DNA from: Profftia lariciata
GTDB lineage: Bacteria; Pseudomonadota; Gammaproteobacteria; Enterobacterales; Enterobacteriaceae
Direction: 5' to 3'
Assembly (NCBI RefSeq): GCF_020541265.1
Contig: NZ_CP045925.1
Coordinates: 682,001-746,000, forward strand
Length of the DNA stretch: 64,000 nt
Numbering within the stretch: position 1 is the stretch's first letter; every line of letters starts with the position of its first letter. Both the position numbers and the translations under genes were made by a program. Positions 39,379-47,832 of this stretch are shown piece after piece. The notes under the pieces are model-generated. The model was not told where the DNA came from, searched no databases, and was given only the letters and a program-made list of their open reading frames with translations.

Positions 39379-42300
39379 TTAATCAAATTCAAGTTCAACA
39401 TTTTCATTGCCCACAAGAGTACGTAGATCGATTAATAAGTTTTCTGTAGGGGTTACTTGCCATGCTATACCATATTTTAATTTAATACGTGTATTATTAC
39501 GTTGATAATATAAATCTACTGGAAGACTACCTGAATGGTATGACGCTAATAAATCACGGAGACGATTTAATATTTGATTATAATTTTGTTTATCTGTTAA
39601 TAAAATAGAAAGTTTACGTGCATATTTTTTACGTGCTTCATTAATATCCATCAGCTCATGTGCAATCATTTTCATCCCATCACTAAAATTATTCAAGCTA
39701 ACTTGTCCACTAATTATTAAAATATGATCTTTTTTAAGTAAATATTGATATTTATTTAAAATATCAGTAAATAAAATAACTTCTAAACGTCCAGAGCGAT
39801 CATCTAATGTACACATTCCAATACGATTACCTCGTTTAGTAGTCGTTACTTTAGCAGTTATTACAAAACCAACAACAGTTGTTATTTTACCTCTTTCTGT
39901 AGGATGTACATCTTTTAGTTGTATACCACCAGAATATTTTTTAATTTCTTTAAAGTACTGATTAATAGGATGACCAGTTAAATACAAACCTAATGTCTCG
40001 CGTTCGCCATTTAATACAATTTGAGCAGGCCATGGTACAATGTTATTATAAGAATCTTTAACTTGTTCAGGAACTTTATTTAAAGCACCAAACATATCTA
40101 TTTGACCCAAAGATTCAGCTTTAGCATTCTGACTAGAAGTTTTTAATGCACTATTTAAAGAGTGCATTAATGCTGCTCTATGAGGACCTAAACTATCAAA
40201 TGCTCCAGACATAATTAATTTTTCGAGCATACGCTTATTTATTTTTTTATTATCTGTTCTAGCGCATAAATCAAATATTTCTTTAAAATGACCACCTTTA
40301 TTACGAGCATTTATAATAGTTTCAATTGATCCTGCACCAACACCTTTAATTGCACCAATACCATAAACAATTTCATTATTATCATTAACATGAAAATAAT
40401 ACTCTCCACTATTAATATCAGGAGGTAATACTTTAAGACCCATAAGACAACATTCATTTATTAAACTAACTATTTTTTCAGTATTATCTATATCTGCCGT
40501 CATAACTGCTGCCATAAATTCAGCTGGATAATGCGATTTCAACCATAAAGTTTGATATGAAACCAATGCATATGCTGCAGAGTGAGATTTATTAAATCCA
40601 TAACCAGCAAATTTTTCTACTAAATCAAATATCTTCATTGATAAAGTGCCACTAATGCCCATTTGCTCCGCGCCTTTTTTAAAGAGTATACGTTGCTTAG
40701 CCATTTCTTTTGGCTGTTTCTTACCCATGGCACGGCGTAGCATATCAGCTCCACCTAGCGTATAACCAGATAAAACCTGCGCAATTTGCATAACTTGTTC
40801 TTGATATAAAATAATACCATAAGTTGGTTCCAATACAGGCTTTAGTAACGGATGTTGCCATTGAGCATCTGGATAAGAAACTTCTTCGCGCCGGTGCTTA
40901 CGATTAATAAAATTATCAACCATTCCTGATTGCAAAGGACCAGGACGAAATAATGCTACTAATGCAATCATATCTTCAAAACAATCAGGCTTTAAGCGTT
41001 TAATTAAATCTTTCATACCACGTGATTCAAGTTGGAATACTGCTGTAGTTTCTGAGCGTTGTAACATGTTAAAACTTTTTTTATTATCTAGTGGTATAGC
41101 AGAAATATCAATTGCAACTTTACCTATTTTAGTTCGACGGACATTGATCATATGTACTGCACAATCTATAACTGTTAAAGTACGCAAACCTAAAAAATCA
41201 AACTTAACAAGCCCAACATATTCTACATCATTCTTATCAAACTGAGTTACTGGATTTTTACCATCAGAATCACAGTATAATGGTGCAAAATCTGTAATTT
41301 TTGTTGGTGCAATAACTACGCCACCAGCATGTTTACCAGCATTACGTGTTACTCCTTCAAGTTTACGTGCCATATCAATTAAAGTGCGAACATCCTCATC
41401 TTCTTTATATATTTCTGGTAATTGCTGTTCTATTTCAAAAGCTTTTGTAAGTGTAATACCTGGTTCTACAGGAATTAATTTTGATATACGATCGATAAAT
41501 CCGTATGGATACCCTAAAACTCGACCAACATCACGTATTACTGCTTTAGCCGTCATAGTTCCAAAAGTAATAATCTGAGATACTTCATCACGACCATAAA
41601 TTTCAGCTACATGATCAATTACTAAATCACGTTTTTCCATGCAAAAGTCAATATCAAAATCAGGCATTGATACACGCTCTGGATTCAAAAATCTTTCAAA
41701 TAGTAAGTCAAATCTTAATGGATCTATATCAGTTATTTTCAATGAATATGCTACTAAGGAACCTGCACCGGAACCACGACCAGGACCTACTGGTACACCG
41801 TGATCTTTAGACCATTGAATAAATTCCATTACAATGAGAAAATAAGCTGAAAATCCCATTTGATTAATAACTGTTAGTTCATTTATAAGACGCTTATCAT
41901 ATTTTAGACGTTCTTTATCAAGAATGTCTTGATTAGGAAACAAAAATTTTAAACGTTTTTCCAAGCCATCTTTAGATTGATTAATTAAGAAATTTTCTGT
42001 TGACATTTTACCAGTAGGAAACAATGGTAAAAAATATTCACCCAAACGAATCGTTACATTACAACGCTTAGCAATTTCTACGCTATTCTCTAAACTTTCC
42101 GGTAAATCCGCGAAAAGATTGCACATTTCTTCTGTACTACGTATGTATTGTTGTGAACTATAATTTTGAGGACGTTTTTTATCATCTAAAGTAAAACTAT
42201 TATGGATAGCTACACGTATTTCATGTGCATCGAAATCACTTGATTTTAAAAAACGAACATCATTAGTTGCAACGATTGCAAGATCATACTTTTTAGCTAG

Positions 42301-42861
42301 TGCTATTGCAAGTGTTATATAAAACTCTTCATTTGATCGACCAGTTCTAATTAATTCTAAATAATAGTTGTCGGCAAAATATGTTTGATAAAAATCAACA
42401 CATTTATCCATTAATGTCTTATTATCACGTAATAATATTTTACCTATATCGCCTTTACAACCACCTGATAGTAAAATAATTCCTTGACGATATTTAACAA
42501 GTAAATCATAATCAATAATTGGGCCATTAGCTCCATATCCACGTTGATAGGCATGTGAGATTAGTAAAGTAAGATTTTTATATCCTATATTATTAGTAGC
42601 AAGAATTGTTAGTTGAGATAGCTCATTATTTAAAAATTTACTTTTGACTAGCACATCAGATCCAATTATTGGCTTAATGCCTACTCGATGTGCTAAATTA
42701 TAAAATTTTACTAATCCACAAAGATTGGTATGATCAGTAATCGCAAAAGCTGGCATACCTAGATCAGCTACTGTCTGAACCAAATCATCAACTTTAGCTA
42801 ATCCATCTATCATCGAATAATCACTATGAACGCGCAAATGTATAAAACGTGGTTCAGTCAT
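39379..42861 (-). CDS. dnaE: DNA polymerase III subunit alpha
   Basis: Replicative polymerase of the bacterial chromosome. Its 1,160 residues equal the E. coli length. The N-terminal PHP domain begins FIHLRVHSDYSMIDG. The catalytic aspartates are at 401 and 403 (PDFDIDFC) and 555 (KFDFLGL). The helix-hairpin-helix/beta-clamp-binding region (GQIDMFG, close to the clamp-binding consensus) and the OB-fold near the C terminus are present. It shows no truncation despite the genome erosion. It sits between rnhB and accA as in E. coli. Confidence 0.99.
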   Translation of the reverse strand: MTEPRFIHLRVHSDYSMIDGLAKVDDLVQTVADLGMPAFAITDHTNLCGLVKFYNLAHRVGIKPIIGSDVLVKSKFLNNELSQLTILATNNIGYKNLTLLISHAYQRGYGANGPIIDYDLLVKYRQGIILLSGGCKGDIGKILLRDNKTLMDKCVDFYQTYFADNYYLELIRTGRSNEEFYITLAIALAKKYDLAIVATNDVRFLKSSDFDAHEIRVAIHNSFTLDDKKRPQNYSSQQYIRSTEEMCNLFADLPESLENSVEIAKRCNVTIRLGEYFLPLFPTGKMSTENFLINQSKDGLEKRLKFLFPNQDILDKERLKYDKRLINELTVINQMGFSAYFLIVMEFIQWSKDHGVPVGPGRGSGAGSLVAYSLKITDIDPLRFDLLFERFLNPERVSMPDFDIDFCMEKRDLVIDHVAEIYGRDEVSQIITFGTMTAKAVIRDVGRVLGYPYGFIDRISKLIPVEPGITLTKAFEIEQQLPEIYKEDEDVRTLIDMARKLEGVTRNAGKHAGGVVIAPTKITDFAPLYCDSDGKNPVTQFDKNDVEYVGLVKFDFLGLRTLTVIDCAVHMINVRRTKIGKVAIDISAIPLDNKKSFNMLQRSETTAVFQLESRGMKDLIKRLKPDCFEDMIALVALFRPGPLQSGMVDNFINRKHRREEVSYPDAQWQHPLLKPVLEPTYGIILYQEQVMQIAQVLSGYTLGGADMLRRAMGKKQPKEMAKQRILFKKGAEQMGISGTLSMKIFDLVEKFAGYGFNKSHSAAYALVSYQTLWLKSHYPAEFMAAVMTADIDNTEKIVSLINECCLMGLKVLPPDINSGEYYFHVNDNNEIVYGIGAIKGVGAGSIETIINARNKGGHFKEIFDLCARTDNKKINKRMLEKLIMSGAFDSLGPHRAALMHSLNSALKTSSQNAKAESLGQIDMFGALNKVPEQVKDSYNNIVPWPAQIVLNGERETLGLYLTGHPINQYFKEIKKYSGGIQLKDVHPTERGKITTVVGFVITAKVTTTKRGNRIGMCTLDDRSGRLEVILFTDILNKYQYLLKKDHILIISGQVSLNNFSDGMKMIAHELMDINEARKKYARKLSILLTDKQNYNQILNRLRDLLASYHSGSLPVDLYYQRNNTRIKLKYGIAWQVTPTENLLIDLRTLVGNENVELEFD

Positions 42862-42909
42862 AAAATTTATTACTCATATACAAGAGTTTACAGATCATAT
42901 AATATTAAA

Positions 42910-43530
42910 TTATTTTTCAAGACAGTTAAGTAAAATACGTTTTACTGGTTTAAAACTATAACGATGGTGTTTAGTTATCCCAAAATGTATTAAACACTGT
43001 AAATGTAAAGCTGTTGGATATCCTTTATTTTTTGCAAAGTTATATTCTGGAAATTGTTTATCTAAAGTGATCATTTCACGATCACGAGTAACTTTAGCTA
43101 TAATAGATGCTGCGCTTATTTCTTGTACAAAGATGTCTCCTTTAACTATAGCTTGAGAAGCTATAGATAGTTGAGGTTTTTTATTGCCATCTATAAGTAC
43201 GAAATTTGGTTCTATAGATAAACCCCAGATAGCTCTTTGCATAGCTAGCATAGTTGCATAAAAAATATTGAGTTTATCAATTTCTTGTGGTTCTGCACGT
43301 CCTATGCTCCAACTTATAGCATTATCAATAATTTTTTCATATAGCACATTACGTTTTATTTCGCTTAGTTTTTTTGAATCAGTTAAACCAATAATAGAAT
43401 GAGCGGGATTCAGAATGACTGCTGCAGCTATTACTGGACCAACTAAAGCTCCCCGTCCTACTTCATCAACACCAGCTATATGATGTGCTAACGGATAGAC
43501 AAATATATCATTCATTACATTAATACTCAT
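42910..43530 (-). CDS. rnhB: Ribonuclease HII
   Basis: Removes ribonucleotides from DNA and RNA-DNA hybrids. The protein has 206 residues against 198 in E. coli. The DEDD active site can be seen in AGVDEVGRG, VLIDGNKKP and KVTRD. The first ATG (43530) is used because it lies only 4 nt from the lpxB stop; a second in-frame ATG five codons later is an alternative that would be closer to the E. coli length. The lpxB-rnhB-dnaE order is that of E. coli. Confidence 0.96.
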   Translation of the reverse strand: MSINVMNDIFVYPLAHHIAGVDEVGRGALVGPVIAAAVILNPAHSIIGLTDSKKLSEIKRNVLYEKIIDNAISWSIGRAEPQEIDKLNIFYATMLAMQRAIWGLSIEPNFVLIDGNKKPQLSIASQAIVKGDIFVQEISAASIIAKVTRDREMITLDKQFPEYNFAKNKGYPTALHLQCLIHFGITKHHRYSFKPVKRILLNCLEK

Positions 43531-43534
43531 TGCA

Positions 43535-44734
43535 TTATATAATCCACTTTTTGATTAGCAATAATACGGCATCTGCAGCTTGTTCATCAGCATGACAACA
43601 AATACTTTGATGTAATTTTACTAAAGTATCTTGTAATAATTGAGTAGACTGTTTATCTTCAAATAATGGTAACAATGCAGCAGCTAATTTTTTAGGTTGG
43701 CAGTCATATTGTAATAACTCTTGTACTAATTTACGATGTGCAAGTAAATTAGGTAAAGAAATATATTTTGTTTTTACTAAACATTTAGCTAGCCAAAATG
43801 TAATAGGATGCATTCGATATCCAACAACCATTGGACATTTAGCCAACATGCATTCTAACGCAGCAGTTCCAGATGCTAATAATGCAGCATTACTTGCATA
43901 CATAGCATCACGTACCTGTCCATCTAGTAGATGTACTTTTAAACTAGGTGCAACTTTAGCTTTAATTTTTTCAAACTGTTCGCGACGTTGTTTGTTGACT
44001 AAAGGTACAACTATTTCTAGTGTGGGGTATTTATCAAGTAAAATAATAGCTGTTTTTAGAAAATGAGTACTTAGCATTTTTACTTCAGAGCTACGACTTC
44101 CAGGTAATAAAGCTAGACATAAAGATTCAGGTGCAATGCCTAATATTTTACGAGAGGCTTGTTTGTTTGGATACAAAGGCATGCTATCTGCCATAGTATG
44201 TCCAATAAAACGACAAGGGATATGAAATTTATCATAAATTTTTTTTTCGAAAGGTAAAAATACTAACACTAAATTAGTTGCTTGGCCAATTTTTATGATA
44301 CGTTTTTGACGCCATGCCCATACAGAAGGACTGACGTAATGAATTGTTCTAATACCAAATTGCTTTAAACGTCTTTCAAGTGTAATATTAAATTCAGGAG
44401 AATCAATACCGACAAAAACATCAGGTTTTAATTCAATAAATCTTTTGGTCAATTCACGACGTATTTTAAGTAAACGAGGCAAACGAGTACAAACCTCTAT
44501 AATACCCATTACTGCTAGCTCTTCCATTTTAAACCATACTTCACATCCTGCATCTTGCATCAAAGGTCCTCCAATGCCTAAAAATCGAATATTAGGATAA
44601 CGAATTTTTAAAGCACGAATTAAACCAGCACCAAGAATATCACCAGAACTTTCTCCAGCAACTAAACCTATAGTTAGTAAATTTGTATAATTCTTGGATA
44701 ATACAGTATGATTAGTACCTTGGCATATATTCAT
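43535..44734 (-). CDS. lpxB: Lipid-A-disaccharide synthase
   Basis: Condenses UDP-diacylglucosamine with lipid X to make the lipid A disaccharide at the inner membrane. The protein has 399 residues against 382 in E. coli; the extra residues are at the N terminus (about 16 before LLTIGLVAGESSGDILGAGLI). The motifs YVSPSVWAWRQKR, LLPGSRSSEVK and LASGTAALECML are conserved. It starts 3 nt after the lpxA stop, so it is tightly coupled to lpxA. Confidence 0.97.
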   Translation of the reverse strand: MNICQGTNHTVLSKNYTNLLTIGLVAGESSGDILGAGLIRALKIRYPNIRFLGIGGPLMQDAGCEVWFKMEELAVMGIIEVCTRLPRLLKIRRELTKRFIELKPDVFVGIDSPEFNITLERRLKQFGIRTIHYVSPSVWAWRQKRIIKIGQATNLVLVFLPFEKKIYDKFHIPCRFIGHTMADSMPLYPNKQASRKILGIAPESLCLALLPGSRSSEVKMLSTHFLKTAIILLDKYPTLEIVVPLVNKQRREQFEKIKAKVAPSLKVHLLDGQVRDAMYASNAALLASGTAALECMLAKCPMVVGYRMHPITFWLAKCLVKTKYISLPNLLAHRKLVQELLQYDCQPKKLAAALLPLFEDKQSTQLLQDTLVKLHQSICCHADEQAADAVLLLIKKWII

Positions 44735-44737
44735 AAT

Positions 44738-45526
44738 TTAGCGAATAATCCCTCGTTTAGAACGCTCAAAGAAATCAATAAATAGTCGAACATCAGAGTA
44801 TTTTTTAGCTAATTCAGTAATTTCTTTTTTAGCCTCTTCTAAAGGTTTACCACTACGATAGAGAATCTTATATACATTACGAATAGTGTGCAAAGATTCT
44901 GTATCAAAACCACGACGTCTGAGTCCTTTAGTATTGAGACCAAAGGGTCTAGCATGATTACCTTGCGCTATGAGATAAGGAGGTATGTCTTGAGCAACGC
45001 CGGAGCATCCACCTACCATAACATGTGCGCCAATAACACAAAATTGATGTACTGCAGTCATTCCACCTATGATAGTAAAATCATCAACTTTAACATGACC
45101 TCCTAATGTTACATTATTAGCAAAGATACAATAATTACCAATGACACAGTCATGTGCAATATGTACATTAATCATTAATAAATTATCACTACCTACTTTA
45201 GTGAGATTATCTCCTTGAGCAGTACCACGATGAATAGTAACATTCTCGCGAATACGGTTACGATCGCCTATTTCTACTCTAGTTGGTTCGTTAGCATATT
45301 TAAGATCTTGATTTACTTCACCAATAGAAGCAAATTGATATATTTCGTTATTACAGCCAATTTGAGTAATGCCATTAACGACAACATGAGATTTAAGCAT
45401 AGTACCTTCATAGATTTTTACTTTCGAGCCAACATAGCAAAACGGACCAATATGAACACTGGCGTGAATGACTGCGCCATCCTCTACTATAGCACTGGGA
45501 TGGATAAAGGCGGTGGAATCAATCAC
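44738..45526 (-). CDS. lpxA: UDP-N-acetylglucosamine acyltransferase
   Basis: First enzyme of lipid A synthesis, transferring a hydroxyacyl chain from ACP to UDP-GlcNAc. Its 262 residues equal the E. coli length. The left-handed beta-helix hexapeptide repeats occupy about residues 5-190. The catalytic His125 is in VHIAHDC. It is preceded by fabZ (3-nt gap) and followed by lpxB (3-nt gap). Its substrate UDP-GlcNAc depends on GlmM, encoded elsewhere in this window. Confidence 0.99.
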   Translation of the reverse strand: MIDSTAFIHPSAIVEDGAVIHASVHIGPFCYVGSKVKIYEGTMLKSHVVVNGITQIGCNNEIYQFASIGEVNQDLKYANEPTRVEIGDRNRIRENVTIHRGTAQGDNLTKVGSDNLLMINVHIAHDCVIGNYCIFANNVTLGGHVKVDDFTIIGGMTAVHQFCVIGAHVMVGGCSGVAQDIPPYLIAQGNHARPFGLNTKGLRRRGFDTESLHTIRNVYKILYRSGKPLEEAKKEITELAKKYSDVRLFIDFFERSKRGIIR

Positions 45527-45529
45527 GTA

Positions 45530-45985
45530 TTAGACCTCTCGGCTACGGGCACACATCATTGAAGCTTCACAAACAATTTTATTGTCAACTTTTGCAATAC
45601 CATTAAAGCGAGCAACACCTCGTCTTTCTTTAAGAAATTCCACTTCTAAAATCATCTGATCACCTGGTTGAACAGGACGTTTGAAGCGAGCATTATCAAT
45701 ACCAGCAAAATAATATAATTCACCAGTTTCTAATTTACCAGAACTTTTAAATGCTAGAATACCCGTTGCTTGTGCCATAGCTTCTAGAATTAAAACACCC
45801 GGGAAAATAGGTTTACCAGGAAAATGACCTTGGAAAAAAGGTTCATTAAAAGTGACATTTTTTACTGCGCGCAAGAATGTGCCTTCTCCAAAATCAAGCA
45901 CACGATCTACTAAAATAAACGGAAATCGATGCGGCAGTAACTCTAAAATTTCGGAAATATTGAGAGTATGAGTGTCAGTAGTCAA
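45530..45985 (-). CDS. fabZ: 3-hydroxyacyl-[acyl-carrier-protein] dehydratase FabZ
   Basis: Dehydrates hydroxyacyl-ACP in fatty-acid elongation and competes with LpxA/LpxD for its substrate. Its 151 residues equal the E. coli length. The hot-dog fold catalytic residues His54 (FFQGHFPGKPIFPG) and Glu68 (ILEAMAQ) are present. The start is a TTG complementary to 45983-45985, with AGGAAG upstream; from memory E. coli fabZ also starts with TTG. It lies between lpxD (159-nt gap) and lpxA. Confidence 0.98.
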   Translation of the reverse strand: MTTDTHTLNISEILELLPHRFPFILVDRVLDFGEGTFLRAVKNVTFNEPFFQGHFPGKPIFPGVLILEAMAQATGILAFKSSGKLETGELYYFAGIDNARFKRPVQPGDQMILEVEFLKERRGVARFNGIAKVDNKIVCEASMMCARSREV

Positions 45986-46144
45986 AATACTCTTCCTGTA
46001 AAAAACTAATTATCATCAACAACACGGTGATTATTTTAGATTATTAAAAATAATGTAATCCACCGCAAATCGTTTTATACCCATTTAAAGTAGGGTAAAT
46101 GCTAGGAATTTGTATTACTGACAGTAAGCATAAAGTTAACTGTT

Positions 46145-47170
46145 TTAGCTATTATTAATCTTTTTTTCAACAACTATTAGACGTTTATTGAGTTCATCAA
46201 TATGCATCACCAAGGATACTGTTCTATGCCATTTTTTATTTGGTAATAACGGAATGCCAGAGGAATAAATACCAGGTTTAGTTATAGGACGCATAACCAT
46301 ACTCATACCCGTTATGACAGTTTTATCACAAATCTCCATATGACCGTTAATAACACTTGCACCCCCAATTTGGCAATAACAACCAATCTTAAGACTACCA
46401 GCCATAATAACACCACCAGCAATAGCTGTATGTTCACCAATAATAACATTATGTGCAATATGACATTGATTATCGATGATAACGCCGTTACCGATAATAG
46501 TGTCATCTAAAGATCCACGATCAATAGTTGTACAGGCACCAATTTCTACATTATTACCAATACATACTGTTCCTAACTGAGGAATTTTTAACCATTTTCC
46601 ATTATCATTAGCAAAACCAAAACCATCAGCACCAATTACTGATCCCGAATGAATTAAACAATATTCACCTATGTTAATATTATGATAAATAGTAACGTTA
46701 GACCATAAACGAGTTCCAGAACCAATTTTGGTAAATTTACCTATAACACAGCATGCTCCAATAATAATATTATTAGCTAATACTACTCCTTCTTCAATAA
46801 CTGTATTTGCTCCAATAGAAATATTATTACCTAATTGGACTGTTGCATCAATAACCGCACTAGGAGCAATATTTTTTGCTGGATTTGGGGTAGTATCCAT
46901 TATTTGCGTCATCAATGCATACGTTATATAAGGATTATTAACTACCAACGCAGCTGGTATTTTACAAAAAGATAAATCAGATTTTGTTAATACTACTGCT
47001 CCTGCGTTGCAATTATATAATTCTTCACGGTAACGACTATTGGATAAAAAAGTAATATGATGCGATTTTGCTGAATGCATAGAAGCAACGCCAGTGATGA
47101 TAATATTACCATCACCATGGAGCTCTGCATTCAACTGCTGAGCAAGATCAGCTAATCGAATTGCAGTCAT
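46145..47170 (-). CDS. lpxD: UDP-3-O-acylglucosamine N-acyltransferase
   Basis: Adds the second acyl chain in lipid A synthesis. Its 341 residues equal the E. coli length. The N-terminal uridine-binding domain begins IRLADLAQQLNAELHGDG. The hexapeptide-repeat beta-helix runs from about 105 to 300. The catalytic His is at about 240 in CHIAHNVIIG. The C-terminal helix is kept. It starts 8 nt after the skp stop. Confidence 0.98.
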   Translation of the reverse strand: MTAIRLADLAQQLNAELHGDGNIIITGVASMHSAKSHHITFLSNSRYREELYNCNAGAVVLTKSDLSFCKIPAALVVNNPYITYALMTQIMDTTPNPAKNIAPSAVIDATVQLGNNISIGANTVIEEGVVLANNIIIGACCVIGKFTKIGSGTRLWSNVTIYHNINIGEYCLIHSGSVIGADGFGFANDNGKWLKIPQLGTVCIGNNVEIGACTTIDRGSLDDTIIGNGVIIDNQCHIAHNVIIGEHTAIAGGVIMAGSLKIGCYCQIGGASVINGHMEICDKTVITGMSMVMRPITKPGIYSSGIPLLPNKKWHRTVSLVMHIDELNKRLIVVEKKINNS

Positions 47171-47178
47171 ATTATACC

Positions 47179-47676
47179 TTACTTAACCTGTTTTAATACT
47201 TGTGCAGTGATATCATGGAAAGAGCCAGAATAAGCTACTGCATTTGCATCAAGAACTAAATCATATCCTTGATCTTTGGCAACATTACTAACAGCATTCT
47301 GAATACGAGTTAATAACTTATTATTTTCTTCTGCCTGACGACGATGATTATCCTGCTCAAAAGACTGTGCTTTTTGAAAAAAAGCATCACGTTGTGCTAT
47401 AATATCTTTTTCCATTTTATTACGATCGTTATCTTTCATAATTGAACTATCATGCTGTAATTTTTGAATTTTAGACTGTAGCTCACGTTCTTGTTTTTGC
47501 AAATCAATTGTTCTGCTATGGAACTCTTGCTCTAATTGTTTGGCAATAGTTGCGCGTTGTGGTAATTGTTGAAAAATGCTAGATATTTTTACAATAGCAA
47601 TCTTGCTATCAACTGTAGCTGTAACAGGAGATGCTAATGATATACCCACAATTGTTGCATATAACCAATTTTTCAA
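47179..47676 (-). CDS. skp: Periplasmic chaperone Skp (OmpH/HlpA)
   Basis: Trimeric periplasmic chaperone that escorts unfolded outer-membrane proteins to the BAM complex. The protein has 165 residues against 161 in E. coli. A signal peptide (about 1-22, MKNWLYATIVGISLASPVTA) precedes the mature start. The long coiled-coil tentacles rich in Gln, Lys and Glu run from about 40 to 125, and the C terminus YDLVLDANAVAYS is typical. It sits between bamA and lpxD as in E. coli. Confidence 0.96.
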   Translation of the reverse strand: MKNWLYATIVGISLASPVTATVDSKIAIVKISSIFQQLPQRATIAKQLEQEFHSRTIDLQKQERELQSKIQKLQHDSSIMKDNDRNKMEKDIIAQRDAFFQKAQSFEQDNHRRQAEENNKLLTRIQNAVSNVAKDQGYDLVLDANAVAYSGSFHDITAQVLKQVK

Positions 47677-47832
47677 GTTATACTCCTTATTATCATTTAT
47701 ATATGTTAAAAATACGCATTTTACATAGTAAAATTACATAATTAATTCTTAATTCTTATAATCAAAACATCATAAGTACAACTTATATATTTTAGCACGA
47801 TAATATATGTTATACTTTAATACAGTATCATA

